Shown here: piece after piece, positions 16,385 through 25,569 of the stretch | Layout of the letters: the number at the start of each line of letters is the position of its first letter | Numbering within the stretch: the stretch's first letter is position 1 | Origin: Marvinbryantia formatexigens | GTDB lineage: Bacteria > Bacillota > Clostridia > Oscillospirales > Ruminococcaceae | DNA: 57,945 bases | Reading direction: 5' to 3' | NCBI GenBank assembly: GCA_021771035.1 | Contig: JAETPU010000016.1 | Coordinates: 1 to 57,945, forward strand | Program-made: the position numbers and the translations under genes | The notes under the pieces: model-generated | Database searches by the model: none | What the model was told of the DNA's origin: nothing | Seen by the model: the letters and a program-made list of their open reading frames with translations, nothing else

Positions 16385-17689
16385 CTATTGCAGCTGCCAC
16401 AGGGCAAAGCCAAAGGGCGGCAGCTGGGTTTGGCCGTTGAGCACCACGCTCTGTCCGGTAAGCAAATCCGTGGCCCGGGCCTCCTGGTTCAGGCGCAGTG
16501 CGCCCGGCTGACCGGAGAGGTTGATTCCAACATAGATACACTCCTTTTCCCAGGTGCGGGAAAAGACCAGCTGCTCATTGGCCACATAGACGTTGCGGTA
16601 ATCCCCCAGGGTAAACGCGGGATGTTCCCGGCGAAGCTCCCCCAGCCGGGAGAGGAACTGCGTCAGGGTAGTCCACTGGGGGGCCTGCGGACAGGGGCGG
16701 AGAGCATCGTCCCCGTCTTCCTTCTTTCCCTGAAGCCCCCACTCGCTTCCGTAGTACAGGCAGGGGATACCCGGCATACTGTAGAGCAGCCCGTAGATCA
16801 GCGGAAGATGGCGTTCCTCCCTCAGCTGGCTGGCAATCCGGGTTACGTCGTGGTTGTCCACAAAGCTGACCAGGTGTTTGCCGCGGTACAGGCACCAAGT
16901 TTCCGGCCCGAACTGCCGGTTCAGGGAATAGGAGATTTCAAACAGATTATGCTCGTTGCAGCTGGAAAAAAGGCCCTTATAGCACTCGTAGTTGGTGCAG
17001 CTGTGCAGCATCCCCTCATTTACCAGCAGGTTGTAGTCCCCAAAGAGCACCTCGCCGATGAGGGCGAACTGCTCCTTGAGTTCCCGGGTAAAGCCCCTCA
17101 GGCGCTCTAAAAACCCCCGGTCCAGGCTGTAGGCCACATCCAGGCGCAGCCCGTCGATATCGAACTGCTCCACCCAGAACCGGATGCAGGAGAACAGGTA
17201 CTCCTGCACCTGGGGATTTTGCAAATTGAGCTTTACCAGTTCATAGTGGCCCTCCCAGCCCTCGTAAGAAAGCCCGTCCCCATAGCCGTTGTCCGAGTCC
17301 AGGCGGATAGTAAACCAGTTTAGATACGGGGAGTTCTCCCGGTTTAACAGCACGTCCTGAAAGGCCCAAAAGCCCCGGCCCACGTGGTTGAATACCCCGT
17401 CCAGCACCACCCGGATCCCGGCGGCGTGCAGGGCCCGGCACACCTGGGCAAAGTCCTCGTTGCTTCCCAAGCGGCAGTCCAGGGTGAGGTAATCCCGGGT
17501 GTCGTAGCCGTGCCGGTCCGACTGGAAGATGGGAGAAAAATATACCGCGTCGATGTTCAGCCGGCGCAGATGCTCCACCCAGTCCAGCACCTTGAGGATG
17601 CGGGGAACCAGGATGCCGTCGTTTTCCCGGGGCGCGCCGCAGAAGCCCAGGGGATAGATTTGATAAAAGCAGCTGTTATCAATCCACAT
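16385..17689 (-). CDS. Alpha-amylase family glycoside hydrolase (GH13)
   Basis: This 434-residue protein has no signal peptide and so should be cytoplasmic, acting on alpha-glucosides. The GH13 signatures are all present: DGVFNHVG, the nucleophile Asp in DGLRLDVAYS, the acid Glu in LIGEVLFG and the transition-state Asp in SFVDNHDVTR. A short C-terminal beta domain follows (VYVANEQLVFSRTW). The start is MWIDNSCFYQIYPLGF at 17689, the usual N-terminus of this subgroup, with GGAGGG ten bases ahead. Substrate specificity is unclear; small maltodextrins are likely. Confidence 0.93.
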   Translation of the reverse strand: MWIDNSCFYQIYPLGFCGAPRENDGILVPRILKVLDWVEHLRRLNIDAVYFSPIFQSDRHGYDTRDYLTLDCRLGSNEDFAQVCRALHAAGIRVVLDGVFNHVGRGFWAFQDVLLNRENSPYLNWFTIRLDSDNGYGDGLSYEGWEGHYELVKLNLQNPQVQEYLFSCIRFWVEQFDIDGLRLDVAYSLDRGFLERLRGFTRELKEQFALIGEVLFGDYNLLVNEGMLHSCTNYECYKGLFSSCNEHNLFEISYSLNRQFGPETWCLYRGKHLVSFVDNHDVTRIASQLREERHLPLIYGLLYSMPGIPCLYYGSEWGLQGKKEDGDDALRPCPQAPQWTTLTQFLSRLGELRREHPAFTLGDYRNVYVANEQLVFSRTWEKECIYVGINLSGQPGALRLNQEARATDLLTGQSVVLNGQTQLPPFGFALWQLQ

Positions 17690-17806
17690 AGTGTGATTGC
17701 CCTCCATTCCCGCCGCCGGGGTTTCGGAAAGACGCCTGCCCCTTCCCTGGAGCGGGCGGAGTCGTTGCCAAGAGGCGCCGGCTGCCCCGTGCGGCCAATT
17801 ACCGTT

Positions 17807-17836
17807 ATTATATCCGCTTGGGACAGGGTTTGTAAA
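17807..17836 (-). promoter_or_regulatory. Promoter of GH13 gene
   Basis: On the minus strand, TTTACA (17836-17831), an 18-bp spacer and TATAAT (17812-17807). The leader is about 110 bases. From 17837 to 18242 I see no gene, only the upstream region of darA. Confidence 0.65.
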
Positions 17837-18242
17837 GAAAACTCCCAACTGTTTGTGCAGCCTCACATAAAGCCCGGCAGCCCCAATGGGGGTTATGGAC
17901 AGACAAGGTGTGCTGATGCGAACCTGCTGCAGCGAAATTGTGCTGCACAAAAGTACGGCTGCCCTTTAGCTCATCCTAAACGGATTTGCTGTCAATTGGG
18001 CGGTACACAGCCCCTATTTATGGAAAATTTTCAGGAACCGCAAAAAACCTATGGAATTTTAATGGGAAACGTGGTAAAATAATCGTAGATTATACATATT
18101 CCATATTCTTTGGGATGAAAAGAAAACCGGATTTGTGTAATCCTACTCAGGCTGGAACAGGATTCCTGCTTGAGGAAATCTGATTTTAGTGCCGCCTGCA
18201 ATTTTTAAATTGCGGCTTGTTCGGCAGAATGGAGGCATTTCA

Positions 18243-18566
18243 ATGAAACTAATTCTTGCAATCGTATCCAGTGATGACAGCGGAGTAGTGTCCCAGGCAC
18301 TGACCAAAGGCGGCTTTTCGGTTACTAAGCTTGCAACAACCGGCGGCTTTCTGATGTCCGGAAACACCACGTTCCTCATCGGTGTCAGTGATGAGAAGGT
18401 GGATGAGGTCATTGAAATTATCGGCAAGCACTCCAAGAAGAGAAAGCAGATGGTTCCCTCCACCGCTTCCTATGGAATGGGAATGTACACCTCCTTTCCA
18501 GTGGAAGTTACGGTTGGCGGCGCGACCCTGTTTGTGCTGGATGTCGAAAAATTTGAGAAGCTCTAA
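18243..18566 (+). CDS. darA: Cyclic-di-AMP receptor, PII-like
   Basis: At 107 residues this is the DarA/PstA size. It has the PII-like fold with its ligand-loop residues: MKLILAIVSSDDSGVVSQALTKGGF, TKLATTGGFLMSGNTTFLIGV and a C-terminal VTVGGATLFVLDVEKFEKL. It binds c-di-AMP in the cytoplasm; the downstream role is unsettled. GGAGG precedes the ATG. It lies directly upstream of holB, as in the Bacillus subtilis tmk-darA-yaaR-holB-yaaT block, which supports the call. Confidence 0.94.
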   Translation: MKLILAIVSSDDSGVVSQALTKGGFSVTKLATTGGFLMSGNTTFLIGVSDEKVDEVIEIIGKHSKKRKQMVPSTASYGMGMYTSFPVEVTVGGATLFVLDVEKFEKL

Positions 18567-18572
18567 TTCTTT

Positions 18573-19553
18573 ATGAATGAACTCAGACGACAGTTTTTAG
18601 GAAATGAAGCATTGAAGCAAACGCTCATCGGGACGCTTTCCGAAGGGCGTTTGCTTCATGCTGTTTTAATTGAGGGAGAAAGCGGCTGCGGGAAAAAAAC
18701 GCTGGCGCGCCTGCTGGCGGCGGGCATCCTGTGTACCGGTCAGGGGGAGGCCCCCTGCGGGGAGTGCCCGGCGTGCCGCAAAATTCTGGAGGACAAGCAT
18801 CCGGACGTGGAGTGGTACGGCGGGCAGGGCAGCCGCTCCTTTCATATCGACACCATCCGGGCCATCAAGGCCAGCGCCTATGTGGCTCCCAATGAGGCCG
18901 CGGGAAGGGTGATGATCCTTACGGATGTGCAGAATATGACGGTTCAGGCGCAGAATGCGCTGCTCAAGGTATTCGAGGAGCCGCCTGAGAATGTCACCTT
19001 TTTATTGACCTGCGACAATGTGGGGAAGCTGCTGCCCACCATCGCCTCGAGGGCCACGGTATACCGGGTGGAAAATCCGTCCTATCAGGAGGGGCTGGAG
19101 TTTCTCAAAGGGAAGATGCCCCATAAGACCGGGGAGGAGCTCTCCGTCTTCATGCGGGCCTTCGGCGGAAATTTAGGCTGGTGCCAGAGAGGGGATTCCG
19201 AGGACTTCGTCACCCTGTTTTGGAGCTGCATCGGTTTTCTCAAGCGGGCAGGCAAGGGGGACGAGTTTGGGATGCTCAAGCAGTCCGCCGCCTGGTGTGA
19301 AAAGGGGCCTGTTCTTCTGGAGGCGCTGCAGATTCTGCGCTATCTGTGCCGAAACCTGTTTTTGGCAGGCAGCAATGCGGGAGTTCTGTGCACGCCGGAT
19401 TTACAGGAAACCCAGGAGGAGCTGGACGGCGCCGGAATTTTGAGTATGATTAGTTCCCTGGAAAAAGCCCAGAGCTTGGCGCTGCAGAATGTGTCGGCTG
19501 CCTTGTGTGTGTGCCAGCTGTGTGCGGATATTAAGCTGCGCCAGCTGTCCTGA
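18573..19553 (+). CDS. holB: DNA polymerase III subunit delta prime
   Basis: This 326-residue clamp-loader subunit has Walker-like GESGCGKKT, the zinc cluster CTGQGEAPCGECPACRK and NALLKVFEEPPENVTFLLTCDN with the SRC region replaced by ASRATVY. It loads the beta clamp together with DnaX and HolA. It starts 6 bases after darA with a weak ribosome binding site, so it is probably translationally coupled. Confidence 0.94.
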   Translation: MNELRRQFLGNEALKQTLIGTLSEGRLLHAVLIEGESGCGKKTLARLLAAGILCTGQGEAPCGECPACRKILEDKHPDVEWYGGQGSRSFHIDTIRAIKASAYVAPNEAAGRVMILTDVQNMTVQAQNALLKVFEEPPENVTFLLTCDNVGKLLPTIASRATVYRVENPSYQEGLEFLKGKMPHKTGEELSVFMRAFGGNLGWCQRGDSEDFVTLFWSCIGFLKRAGKGDEFGMLKQSAAWCEKGPVLLEALQILRYLCRNLFLAGSNAGVLCTPDLQETQEELDGAGILSMISSLEKAQSLALQNVSAALCVCQLCADIKLRQLS

Positions 19554-19755
19554 GGTGCGTTTATTGCTGGAAATATCCCGTCCGGCGGCGGGACGGGCGT
19601 TTCGGCTGAACTAGGTGATAAAGCCGTATTTCTGCGCGGCAGTTTGGAAACCGGGGCCCTAGCTGACGACACGGTGAAGGGGCCCTTGTGGGGCGCGGCT
19701 CCCCCGGACGGTACAGGAAAATCCTGCTGCGCATTGCTGAGGGCAAGGGCTTTGT
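19554..19755 (+). other. Gene-free spacer with one GC hairpin
   Basis: After holB there is a hairpin CCCGTCC/GGACGGG at 19577-19599 without a clear T tract. Nothing else is recognisable before the structured repeats. Confidence 0.4.
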
Positions 19756-19989
19756 GATACAATGTTCACGGGACGTGAACATCTGGGAGTTTGGCTCACC
19801 GGCCCGAAGGCATGGCCGGTGTTTGGCAGAGCCAAAGCGCGAAACATCCCGGCTGGTTCTAAATTTATGGTACAATGTTCATGCATGGCATGAACCTGCA
19901 ATCATCTCTGATGATTGGAGGAGTTTTTCTTGCCAGCCAACGGCGGCTGCCCAAGCGCAAAACATCCCGATTGGTTTTCCATTTTTTGA
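19756..19989 (+). repeat. Two tandem copies of a structured intergenic repeat
   Basis: Unit 1 is 19756-19868 and unit 2 is 19869-19989. Each starts GRTACAATGTTC and runs into a hairpin with arms that differ but still pair (GTTCACG/CGTGAAC, then GTTCATGC/GCATGAAC). Unit 1 continues with a nested hairpin (TTTGGCTC..GAGCCAAA around CACCGGCC..GGCCGGTG). Unit 2 has AATCATC/GATGATT. Both end with GCGNAAACATCCCGRYTGG. The same layout occurs at 53343-53554 and 55367-55456. The units separate holB from ricT. Confidence 0.8.
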
Positions 19990-20260
19990 TGAGGCCGAAT
20001 GAGGCGATGGGTCGCCCGGATATGGGTAAGAGTCCCGTTTTGAGGGCCGGCTGTATCGGATAGGGGACTGCGCCTGCAATTATATTGAAAATTACCCCGC
20101 CTGCGGGGTTCGCATTTTGCGATATAGGAGGACTGGTTTCGGGCGTTTCAGGGTGGGAATCTCCCATTTTGAGGCCGGCGGCAGGCAACTGCGGCGCGAC
20201 CGGTTTCCGATTTCAAAAGAAAGGAAGGCCTTCGTTTTGACGGAGGCTGTGGTTATACGA

Positions 20261-21124
20261 ATGGCACAGGTAATTGGCGTACGGTTTAAAAGTGTGGGGA
20301 AAATCTATTATTTCGATCCCGGGGAGAACCAGATGAGGGAAGGAGACCGGGTGATTGTGGAGACCGCCAGGGGGGTAGAATGCGGCGAGGTGGCCATGGC
20401 GAACCGGGAAATCCAGGAAGAAAATATCGTAAAACCCCTGAAAAAGGTGATTCGCCCGGCAACCAAGGCGGATTTAAAGCAGATTGAGGCCAACCGCCGC
20501 CGGGAAAAGGACGCCTACTCCATCTGTCTGAAGAAAATTGAGGCCCATAAGCTCAAAATGAAGCTCATCGATGTGGAATATACCTTCGACAACAATAAGA
20601 TCCTTTTCTACTTTACTGCGGATGGACGGGTGGATTTCCGGGAATTGGTGAAGGATTTGGCCTCTGTGTTCCGCACCCGCATTGAATTGCGCCAGATTGG
20701 CGTGCGGGATGAGGCAAAGATGCTGGGCGGGCTGGGCGTCTGCGGAAAGCCCTTCTGCTGCTCCACGTTTTTAGGGGAATTTAACCCGGTTTCCATCAAG
20801 ATGGCAAAGGAGCAGGGCCTTTCCTTAAATCCCGCGAAAATCTCCGGCGCCTGCGGGCGCCTGATGTGCTGCTTAAAATACGAGCAGAACGCCTATGAGG
20901 ATCTGCTGAAAATCACCCCGAAGATGGGCGCCTATGTACAGACCCCGGATGGCCGCGGCAACGTGGTGGAGGTCAATTTGATTACCGGAGTGCTCAAGGT
21001 CAAGCTGGCAAAAACCGAGGGCGCGGCGAGGCCCTACCACCGCAGCGTGGTGAAGGTGATTAAGGATGCCCAGATCCGGGTGGAACATTCGGAATTGGAG
21101 GCGCTCAAGGAGGTTTTGGAATAA
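20261..21124 (+). CDS. ricT: PSP1 domain protein RicT (YaaT)
   Basis: This 287-residue protein has the PSP1 domain (RVDFRELVKDLASVFRTRIELRQIGVRDEAKMLGG) with the conserved cysteines GVCGKPFCCSTF and GACGRLMCCLKYE, which in Bacillus RicT join a Fe-S-containing complex with RicA and RicF acting on RNase Y. The start is the ATG at 20261 (MAQVIGVRFKSVGKIYYFDPG). GGAGG lies 14 bases upstream, which is long. It normally follows holB closely; here repeats intervene. Confidence 0.93.
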   Translation: MAQVIGVRFKSVGKIYYFDPGENQMREGDRVIVETARGVECGEVAMANREIQEENIVKPLKKVIRPATKADLKQIEANRRREKDAYSICLKKIEAHKLKMKLIDVEYTFDNNKILFYFTADGRVDFRELVKDLASVFRTRIELRQIGVRDEAKMLGGLGVCGKPFCCSTFLGEFNPVSIKMAKEQGLSLNPAKISGACGRLMCCLKYEQNAYEDLLKITPKMGAYVQTPDGRGNVVEVNLITGVLKVKLAKTEGAARPYHRSVVKVIKDAQIRVEHSELEALKEVLE

Positions 21125-21160
21125 ATTTATGGAAAAAACCGACTTTGCGTCTGCGGATGG

Positions 21161-21188
21161 TTGATTTTTTCTGTACTTATGATAAAAT
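21161..21188 (+). promoter_or_regulatory. Promoter of ferredoxin gene
   Basis: TTGATT, a 16-bp spacer and TAAAAT, 32 bases before the ferredoxin ATG, so the gene can be expressed independently of ricT. Confidence 0.6.
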
Positions 21189-21219
21189 AAGGGAGAAAAT
21201 GAAAAGGAGGTGCTTTTCC

Positions 21220-21390
21220 ATGCCGTTTGTTATTAGTGATGAGTGCATCAGCTGCGGAGCTTGCGCTGCTGAGTGCCCGGTTTCTGCTATTTCTGAGGGC
21301 GATTCCAAGTATGTGATTGATGCTGACACCTGCATCAGCTGCGGAGCTTGCGCATCTGTATGTCCGGTGAGCGCTCCCCAGGAGCAGTAA
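21220..21390 (+). CDS. 2[4Fe-4S] ferredoxin, clostridial type
   Basis: This 56-residue electron carrier has two matching cluster motifs, CISCGACAAECP and CISCGACASVCP. It starts MPFVISDECI behind AAAAGGAGG and has its own promoter and terminator. It serves low-potential electron transfer in the cytoplasm. It sits in the ricT-trmN6 interval where Bacillus has yabA. Confidence 0.97.
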   Translation: MPFVISDECISCGACAAECPVSAISEGDSKYVIDADTCISCGACASVCPVSAPQEQ

Positions 21391-21411
21391 TTGGCTTCGA
21401 AAAAATAAGCG

Positions 21412-21451
21412 AATAAAAGCCGTGACTGATTTTCAGGTCGCGGCTTTTATT
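21412..21451 (+). terminator. Terminator after ferredoxin
   Basis: Stem AATAAAAGCCGTGAC against GTCGCGGCTTTTATT with one mismatch. The stretch from 21452 to 21964 contains no gene I can support. Confidence 0.85.
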
Positions 21452-21964
21452 GTAGCCTTACCTGGAAGACCCCACCGGGTTCGCCGATGGAGGGTATAGG
21501 CTTTGATGCTGGTATCCGCTGGCGGAGGGTGCGGCCGCCGTCCCCCTCAGAGAACAGGGACGGCGTTTTGCCGCTGGGGCGCTTGTGGAGAGAACGGTGC
21601 GGGAGCCTGCTCCTATTGGGGGCCGCGCAAATTGCGGGCCGGATGCATGGCTTTGCCTGCGCCTGGGCTCTCCAGAGTTTCCGCCAGAGGGAAAGGCCCG
21701 AGGCGGGTTATAGGCCCCAGCCTTTTTCCGGATAACTTTTCAGGAATACCGTGCTTTGCGCCCAGCGGTCCGGCCTGGGTTCCCTGCGATAGGCCAAGGG
21801 GCACAGGAAAAAGCTTCCCATAGTCCGGATGAGAGCGGCCTCAATGGAAATCATTGTCCGGCAGAATCTGTTATAAGTTGGATGCCGTGCGGAATCGTAA
21901 GCGCAGTGTTACCGCGTGCCTGCGCAGGCACAGCGGGAAGATCAGAATAAATGGAGGAAACGGC

Positions 21965-22729
21965 TTGACACAGCAGTTTGAACCTTTAAATTCCCGGCTG
22001 AAGATCTGCGTCTCCCGGGAACATAAATTTGGTACGGATGCCTTTTTGCTTTCGGATTTCGCCCGGGTGCGCCGCAGGGATATCCTGTGCGATCTGGGTA
22101 CCGGCTGCGGGATTGTCCTTCTGCTGCGCTACCGCACCCAGGAGGATACGCCCCGGGAGGCCTGGGGCGTGGATATCCAGCCGCAGGCCATCCAGCAGCT
22201 TCAGGCAGCGGTGGAGGAAAACCATCTGGAGGGGCAAATCCATCCGGTATGCGCGGATCTGCGCCAGCTCAAAGGGAAGGTGCCCTTCGGGTATTTCGAT
22301 GTGGTCACCTGCAATCCGCCTTATCAGGCGGCGCAGACGGGCATCCTCTGTGAGGAGGACGCCCATACCATTGCGCGGCATGAGCTGTTCTGTACCCTTG
22401 AGGATGTGTGCCAAAGCGCCTCTAAGCTGCTCCGCTTCGGCGGAAGGCTGTGCCTGTGCCAGCGGCCTCAGCGGCTCTTTGACGCCATGGCCGCCATGAG
22501 GAAATTTCACATCGAGCCCAAGCGTCTGCGAATGGTACAGCAGCGCGCAGCCAGCGCCCCCTGGCTCTTTCTGCTGGAGGGCAGGCTGGGGAGCCGCCCG
22601 CACTTGGAGGTAGAGGCCCCGCTGCTGATGGAGGCCCCTGACGGGCAGGGCTTTTCCCAGGAGGTTCTGCGGATTTATCACAAGGACAGGGCATTGCCCA
22701 TCAAGGAAAAGGAGGCGGCACAGGAATGA
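21965..22729 (+). CDS. tRNA1(Val) adenine-N6 methyltransferase-like protein
   Basis: This 254-residue SAM-dependent methyltransferase of the TrmN6/YabB type has SAM motif ILCDLGTGCGIVLLL, acidic GVDIQPQAI and catalytic VTCNPPYQ. It should methylate A37 of a tRNA, as its homologues do. The start is a TTG at 21965 (LTQQFEPLNSRLKICVS), seven bases after GGAGG. It overlaps rsmI by ATGA, as in the Bacillus yabB-yabC region. Confidence 0.9.
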   Translation: MTQQFEPLNSRLKICVSREHKFGTDAFLLSDFARVRRRDILCDLGTGCGIVLLLRYRTQEDTPREAWGVDIQPQAIQQLQAAVEENHLEGQIHPVCADLRQLKGKVPFGYFDVVTCNPPYQAAQTGILCEEDAHTIARHELFCTLEDVCQSASKLLRFGGRLCLCQRPQRLFDAMAAMRKFHIEPKRLRMVQQRAASAPWLFLLEGRLGSRPHLEVEAPLLMEAPDGQGFSQEVLRIYHKDRALPIKEKEAAQE

Positions 22730-23547
22730 AGCTGTATCTGGTGGGAACGCCCATCGGCAACCTGGGGGATCTTTCGCCCAGGGCCCTCAAGGTGCTGGAG
22801 CAGGTGGATTTTATCGCGGCGGAGGATACCCGCGTCACTATCAAGCTACTTAACCACTTTCAAATAAAAAAACCGATGATTAGCTACTATGAACACAATA
22901 TCCGGGAGCGGGGCCAGCTGATTGTCCAGCGGATTCTCTCCGGGGAGGACTGCGCCATCGTGACAGATGCCGGGATGCCCTGCATTTCGGATCCCGGCGA
23001 GGATCTGGTTCGCCTGTGCGCGCAGGCCGGGATTCCCACTGAGGTGGTTCCGGGGCCCTCCGCCGTGGTGAGCGCCCTGGCGGTGTCCGGACTGTCCACC
23101 TCCCGGTTCGCCTTTGAGGGCTTTCTCTCCACCAATAAGAAAAACCGCCGGGAGCATCTTCAGAGCATCCGCCAGGATCCCCACACGCTGGTTTTCTATG
23201 AGGCGCCTCATAAGCTGTGCAATACGCTCCGGGATATGCTGGAGGTGCTGGGGGACCGCAGGATTTCCCTGGTGCGGGAGCTCACCAAGCTCCATGAGGA
23301 GGTGCTGCGACTGACGCTCTCCCAGGCGGTGGCCTATTATGAGCAGACCGCCCCGAAGGGGGAATTCGTCCTGGTGCTGGAGGGGGCGCAGCCAGTGCAG
23401 GAGGCCCCCGCGCTCACTTTGGAGGAGGCCGCACAGCAGGTGCGCCAGCTCCAGCAGGAGCAGGGGCTCTCTCTGCCCAGCGCCTGCCGGGAGATAGCGG
23501 CGAAAACCGGATACAAAAAGAATGAGCTCTATGAGCTGGTGAAATAG
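22726..23547 (+). CDS. rsmI: 16S rRNA (cytidine-1402-2'-O)-methyltransferase
   Basis: At 273 residues this matches RsmI of the tetrapyrrole-methylase fold: LYLVGTPIGNLGDLSPRAL, FIAAEDTRVT, VTDAGMPCISDPGEDLV and VVPGPSAVVSAL. It 2'-O-methylates C1402 in the decoding centre. Translation is coupled to the upstream methyltransferase. A strong terminator follows. Confidence 0.96.
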   Translation: MKLYLVGTPIGNLGDLSPRALKVLEQVDFIAAEDTRVTIKLLNHFQIKKPMISYYEHNIRERGQLIVQRILSGEDCAIVTDAGMPCISDPGEDLVRLCAQAGIPTEVVPGPSAVVSALAVSGLSTSRFAFEGFLSTNKKNRREHLQSIRQDPHTLVFYEAPHKLCNTLRDMLEVLGDRRISLVRELTKLHEEVLRLTLSQAVAYYEQTAPKGEFVLVLEGAQPVQEAPALTLEEAAQQVRQLQQEQGLSLPSACREIAAKTGYKKNELYELVK

Positions 23548-23580
23548 GCCGTTTGTCCCGGCGGTGAGCGGGGACTGACA

Positions 23581-23623
23581 AAAAAGGCCGGGCGGTGTCA
23601 GAGTGAAACCGCCCGGCCTTTTT
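23581..23623 (+). terminator. Terminator after rsmI
   Basis: A perfect 16-bp stem AAAAAGGCCGGGCGGT against ACCGCCCGGCCTTTTT closes the darA-to-rsmI block. Confidence 0.92.
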
Positions 23624-23879
23624 CGATCGATAAATTCCGGCTGCTGTTGCGGCGCCGCCGCAACAGGCAGCCCAGTTTGTTGATTGTCCCTGGGATTTTC
23701 CCGGCTTTATGAAATCATATGCGAAGTTCAGGCTATGAACCGCACCGGCGCGTCCCAGTAGCCCGTCAAGGAAAATGATACGGGACGGCTCGTTGAATCT
23801 TCTATTCTTAGATGCAACAAATGGGAACGATTGCGGTAAAATATGGTGTTTGTTGTCTAATTTTTGGCAGGGCCGGAAT

Positions 23880-23922
23880 TACCGTGCTTTTTTCTTGAAA
23901 AGCACGGTGAGAGATGTATAAT
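23880..23922 (+). promoter_or_regulatory. Promoter with -35 inside a palindrome
   Basis: TTGAAA at 23895-23900, a 16-bp spacer and TATAAT at 23917-23922. The -35 lies in the loop and arm of ACCGTGCTTTT/AAAAGCACGGT (23880-23910). The predicted leader to the ugd GTG is about 245 bases. The rest of 23624-24175 shows nothing else. Confidence 0.55.
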
Positions 23923-24175
23923 AGAGTACAGGAAGCAAAACGCCCAAACGGGGAAACGGAAACACCTGTCCCTGCAAGCTGTGAAAATGGCCTGCGGACG
24001 GTTTTTCTCGGTTTTTTATGGGATCTATGGGTATTCTAGTACTGATACAATGCCTGCGGATACTTTTTCCGCTCCAAAATTGGGATAAGTGGGAATATTC
24101 CCATCGTTCGGCGGGATAGGCGGATGCTTCAGGGCAGGAATAAAGACGAGGGATGAAAAACAGGAGGAATCGAGA

Positions 24176-25534
24176 GTGAAAATTGCAGTTGTCGGAACGG
24201 GATATGTGGGGCTTATCTCTGGCGCGTGCTTTGCCGACATGGGAAACGACGTGTGGTGCGTCGACAATCAGGAGCAGAAAATCCAGATGCTCAAGCAGGG
24301 AAAAATGCCGATTTATGAGCCGGGGCTGGAGGAACTGGTGGAGCAGAACACCAAGGCGGATCGCCTGCGTTTTACCACCAGCATGGAGGAGGCTCTGAAA
24401 ACGGCCCACATCTGCTTTATCGCAGTGGGGACCCCCATGGGGGAGGACGGCAGCGCGGATCTGCAGTATGTTCTGCAGGTGGCCAAGGAGATTGGACGCT
24501 ATATGGTTCGCCATATGTATGTGGTGGACAAGTCCACCGTTCCGGTTGGAACTGCAAAAAAGGTGCGTGCCGCCATCCAGGCCGAGCTGGACGCCCGGGG
24601 GAGCGATTTGGATTTTGATGTGATCTCCAATCCGGAGTTCCTCAAGGAGGGAACCGCGGTCAACGACTGCCTGCTGCCGGATCGTGTGGTTGTGGGTGTG
24701 GATTCCGAGCGTGCCGACAAGAAGATGCGGGAATTGTATGCCCCCTTCCTGCGCAGTACAGAGAATCTGATTATGATGGATATTGCCAGCGCTGAGATGA
24801 CCAAATACGCGGCCAACAGTATGCTGGCGACGAAAATCAGCTTTATGAATGAGATTGCCAACATCTGCGAAATGGTAGGCGCGGATGTAAACCGGGTCCG
24901 GGTGGGTATCGGCAGCGACCACCGTATCGGCTACCACTTCATCTATCCGGGCTGCGGATACGGCGGAAGCTGTTTCCCCAAGGATGTGCAGGCGCTGATT
25001 AAAACCAGCCGTAACCATGGCTATACGCCGCGGATTCTGACTGCCGTCGAGGACGTGAACGCGGATCAGAAGCTGGTGATTCCCCAGAAGATTACCGCCC
25101 GTTACGGCGAGGATCTCACGGGGCTCACTTTTGCGGTTTGGGGCCTGGCCTTTAAACCGGACACTGACGATATGCGCTGCAGCGCCGCCATCGTCATCAT
25201 TGACGAGCTCACCAAAAGAGGCGCCACGATCCACGCCTACGATCCCAAGGCGGAGCGGGAGGCCCGGGAATGTTACCTCAAGGGCAACCAGAATGTCATC
25301 TATTATGACGGGAAGTACGATGCGCTCCGGGGCTGTGACGCCATGATCCTCATCACGGAGTGGAAAGAATTCCGCAGCCCGGATTTTGAGAGAATGATGG
25401 AGAACCTCAAAGCGCCGGTTATCTTTGACGGACGCAACCAGTACAATCCGGCGGAGATGAAGGAATACGGCATCGAATACTATCAGATCGGCGTGGGAGA
25501 AACTTCGATTGAATGGGGAGAAATCACGCACTGA
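24176..25534 (+). CDS. ugd: UDP-glucose 6-dehydrogenase
   Basis: This 452-residue enzyme oxidises UDP-glucose to UDP-glucuronate with two NAD. It has the Rossmann start [42 protein letters not shown] and the catalytic Cys266 in [10 protein letters not shown]. The C-terminal UDP-binding domain follows ([16 protein letters not shown]). It starts with GTG at 24176 behind AGGAGGAA. It lies 35 bases upstream of the UDP-glucuronate decarboxylase gene. Confidence 0.95.
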   Translation: MKIAVVGTGYVGLISGACFADMGNDVWCVDNQEQKIQMLKQGKMPIYEPGLEELVEQNTKADRLRFTTSMEEALKTAHICFIAVGTPMGEDGSADLQYVLQVAKEIGRYMVRHMYVVDKSTVPVGTAKKVRAAIQAELDARGSDLDFDVISNPEFLKEGTAVNDCLLPDRVVVGVDSERADKKMRELYAPFLRSTENLIMMDIASAEMTKYAANSMLATKISFMNEIANICEMVGADVNRVRVGIGSDHRIGYHFIYPGCGYGGSCFPKDVQALIKTSRNHGYTPRILTAVEDVNADQKLVIPQKITARYGEDLTGLTFAVWGLAFKPDTDDMRCSAAIVIIDELTKRGATIHAYDPKAEREARECYLKGNQNVIYYDGKYDALRGCDAMILITEWKEFRSPDFERMMENLKAPVIFDGRNQYNPAEMKEYGIEYYQIGVGETSIEWGEITH

Positions 25535-25569
25535 CGCCCAGTTACTCCCCCAGAGAAAGGATTACGAAT

